A stretch of 64,000 nucleotides of DNA from Galerina marginata (taxonomy: Eukaryota > Basidiomycota > Agaricomycetes > Agaricales > Galerinaceae), in the NCBI GenBank assembly GCA_023014335.1, contig JAECYW010000017.1, positions 372,001-436,000 of the forward strand, given 5' to 3'. Of the stretch, positions 63,527 through 64,000 are shown piece by piece (the first letter of the stretch is position 1; each line of letters opens with the position of its first letter). Made by a program: the position numbers and the translations under genes. The notes beneath the pieces are model-generated. The model did no database searches. It was not told the DNA's origin and saw only the letters and a program-made list of their open reading frames with translations.

Positions 63527-64000
63527 ATGGCTGTAACTAACTCTAGCTTCAGCCCTTTGGCGCATTATATGATAACTCCTGCTGAATGGACAGCTAGCAT
63601 GCTCTTATCGTCCGTCTTTGGGGCTGCTGCAGTGATATTTTTCTCCACTCTCCTGCTGCGCTCCAGCTCGAACGACAAAGCATATGACTTGGGTGGAATA
63701 CCTATCTTCACCGCATGGTCATTCTTTCGCCGTCGATATGACTTTATTCAAGATGGTTTCAGGGAAAGTGGAGGGAAGGCCTTCCAATTCAAGGTCCTTC
63801 AAGTGAGTGAGTAGATACACTATGAAAGTTTTGGAGTTCAAGGTGTATGAAATAGCACAGGATAGTGTCTTTGGGGGGCGAAAGTTCACGGAATGTGTTC
63901 TTTAACACGCCTGGGCTAAGCCTTCCCGATGGATACAGGATCCTCATGGGCGGTGCCCCTAAGCTAAAAGACCTTAACATTCAGATTACCAGCGATGGTG
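63527..64000 (+). CDS. Cytochrome P450, 5' part only
   Basis: The ATG at 63527 gives MAVTNSSFSPLAHYMITPAE, a membrane anchor (MLLSSVFGAAAVIFFSTLLL), GGIPIFTAWSFFRRRYDFIQ and GGKAFQFKVLQ. An intron at about 63802-63859 leads to HRIVSLGGESSRNVFFNTPG and LPDGYRILMGGAPKLKDLN. This is the N-terminal pattern of fungal microsomal P450s; the haem loop lies beyond the window, so the call rests on the anchor and beta-1 region. Confidence 0.72.

Overview
The window is nuclear DNA of a filamentous basidiomycete, most likely a mushroom-forming agaricomycete. Genes are closely packed on both strands and broken by many short introns of about 45-70 bp with GT-AG borders. The recognisable proteins are fungal: a PMR1-type Ca2+/Mn2+ pump, EFG1, Elongator subunit ELP1, a Cdc15/Imp2-like F-BAR protein, CWC15, a Pus9-type pseudouridine synthase, Uso1/p115, two pectin-degrading exo-polygalacturonases, a GEP4 phosphatase and two cytochromes P450. 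No bacterial operons, CRISPR arrays or tRNA genes were seen.

Layout, left part. 1-3433 (-): PMR1-type ATPase, cut by the window edge. 4683-5810 (+): small membrane protein, followed at 6899-7849 by a frameshifted tandem copy. 8426-9742 (+): aldo/keto reductase. 10936-13363 (-): a multispanning receptor-like protein flanked by two near-identical 277 bp direct repeats (9875-10151 and 15176-15453). Each repeat looks like a complete U1 snRNA gene: a TATA box 33 bp before ATACTTACC, an Sm-like site and a terminal stem. 15628-16584 (-) EFG1 and 16794-22036 (+) ELP1 share a 209 bp divergent promoter. ELP1 carries an apparent one-base frameshift. 22509-24320 (+) is an F-BAR/SH3 protein, and 27858-30095 (+) is a diverged F-BAR paralogue without SH3. 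Between them lies gene-poor DNA with a decayed minus-strand gene.

Middle part. 31217-33608 (-): a P-loop protein resembling the Crinkler/RHS-type NTPases expanded in mushrooms (possibly broken), next to an APH-fold kinase-like gene. 33764-34237: a 474 bp TIR element (MITE) with TA target duplication. 34606-36176 (+): an unknown coiled-coil protein. 36662-37727 (+) CWC15 and 37807-40148 (-) pseudouridine synthase converge. An unknown helical protein follows on the minus strand (about 40600-41450). 43279-45332 (+), a MOCOS-like PLP enzyme with a possible myristoylation signal, converges with a P450 at 45513-47880 (-).

Right part. 48910-52003 (+) Uso1/p115; 52556-53284 (+) an unknown protein; 53464-55316 and 55895-57774 (-) tandem secreted exo-polygalacturonases, each with a 15-nt micro-exon that splits the catalytic His codon; 58706-59758 (+) GEP4, convergent with a BTB-domain gene at 59897-60842 (-); then 2.7 kb without a supportable gene; and the 5' end of another P450 from 63527 to the edge.

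Most genes are housekeeping (ion homeostasis, rRNA and tRNA maturation, splicing, vesicle tethering, cytokinesis, mitochondrial lipid synthesis), interleaved with accessory genes (pectinases, P450s, MOCOS-like enzyme, P-loop protein). Exon borders were read by eye from splice motifs and reading frame, so start and end coordinates are reliable mainly where the evidence says so.
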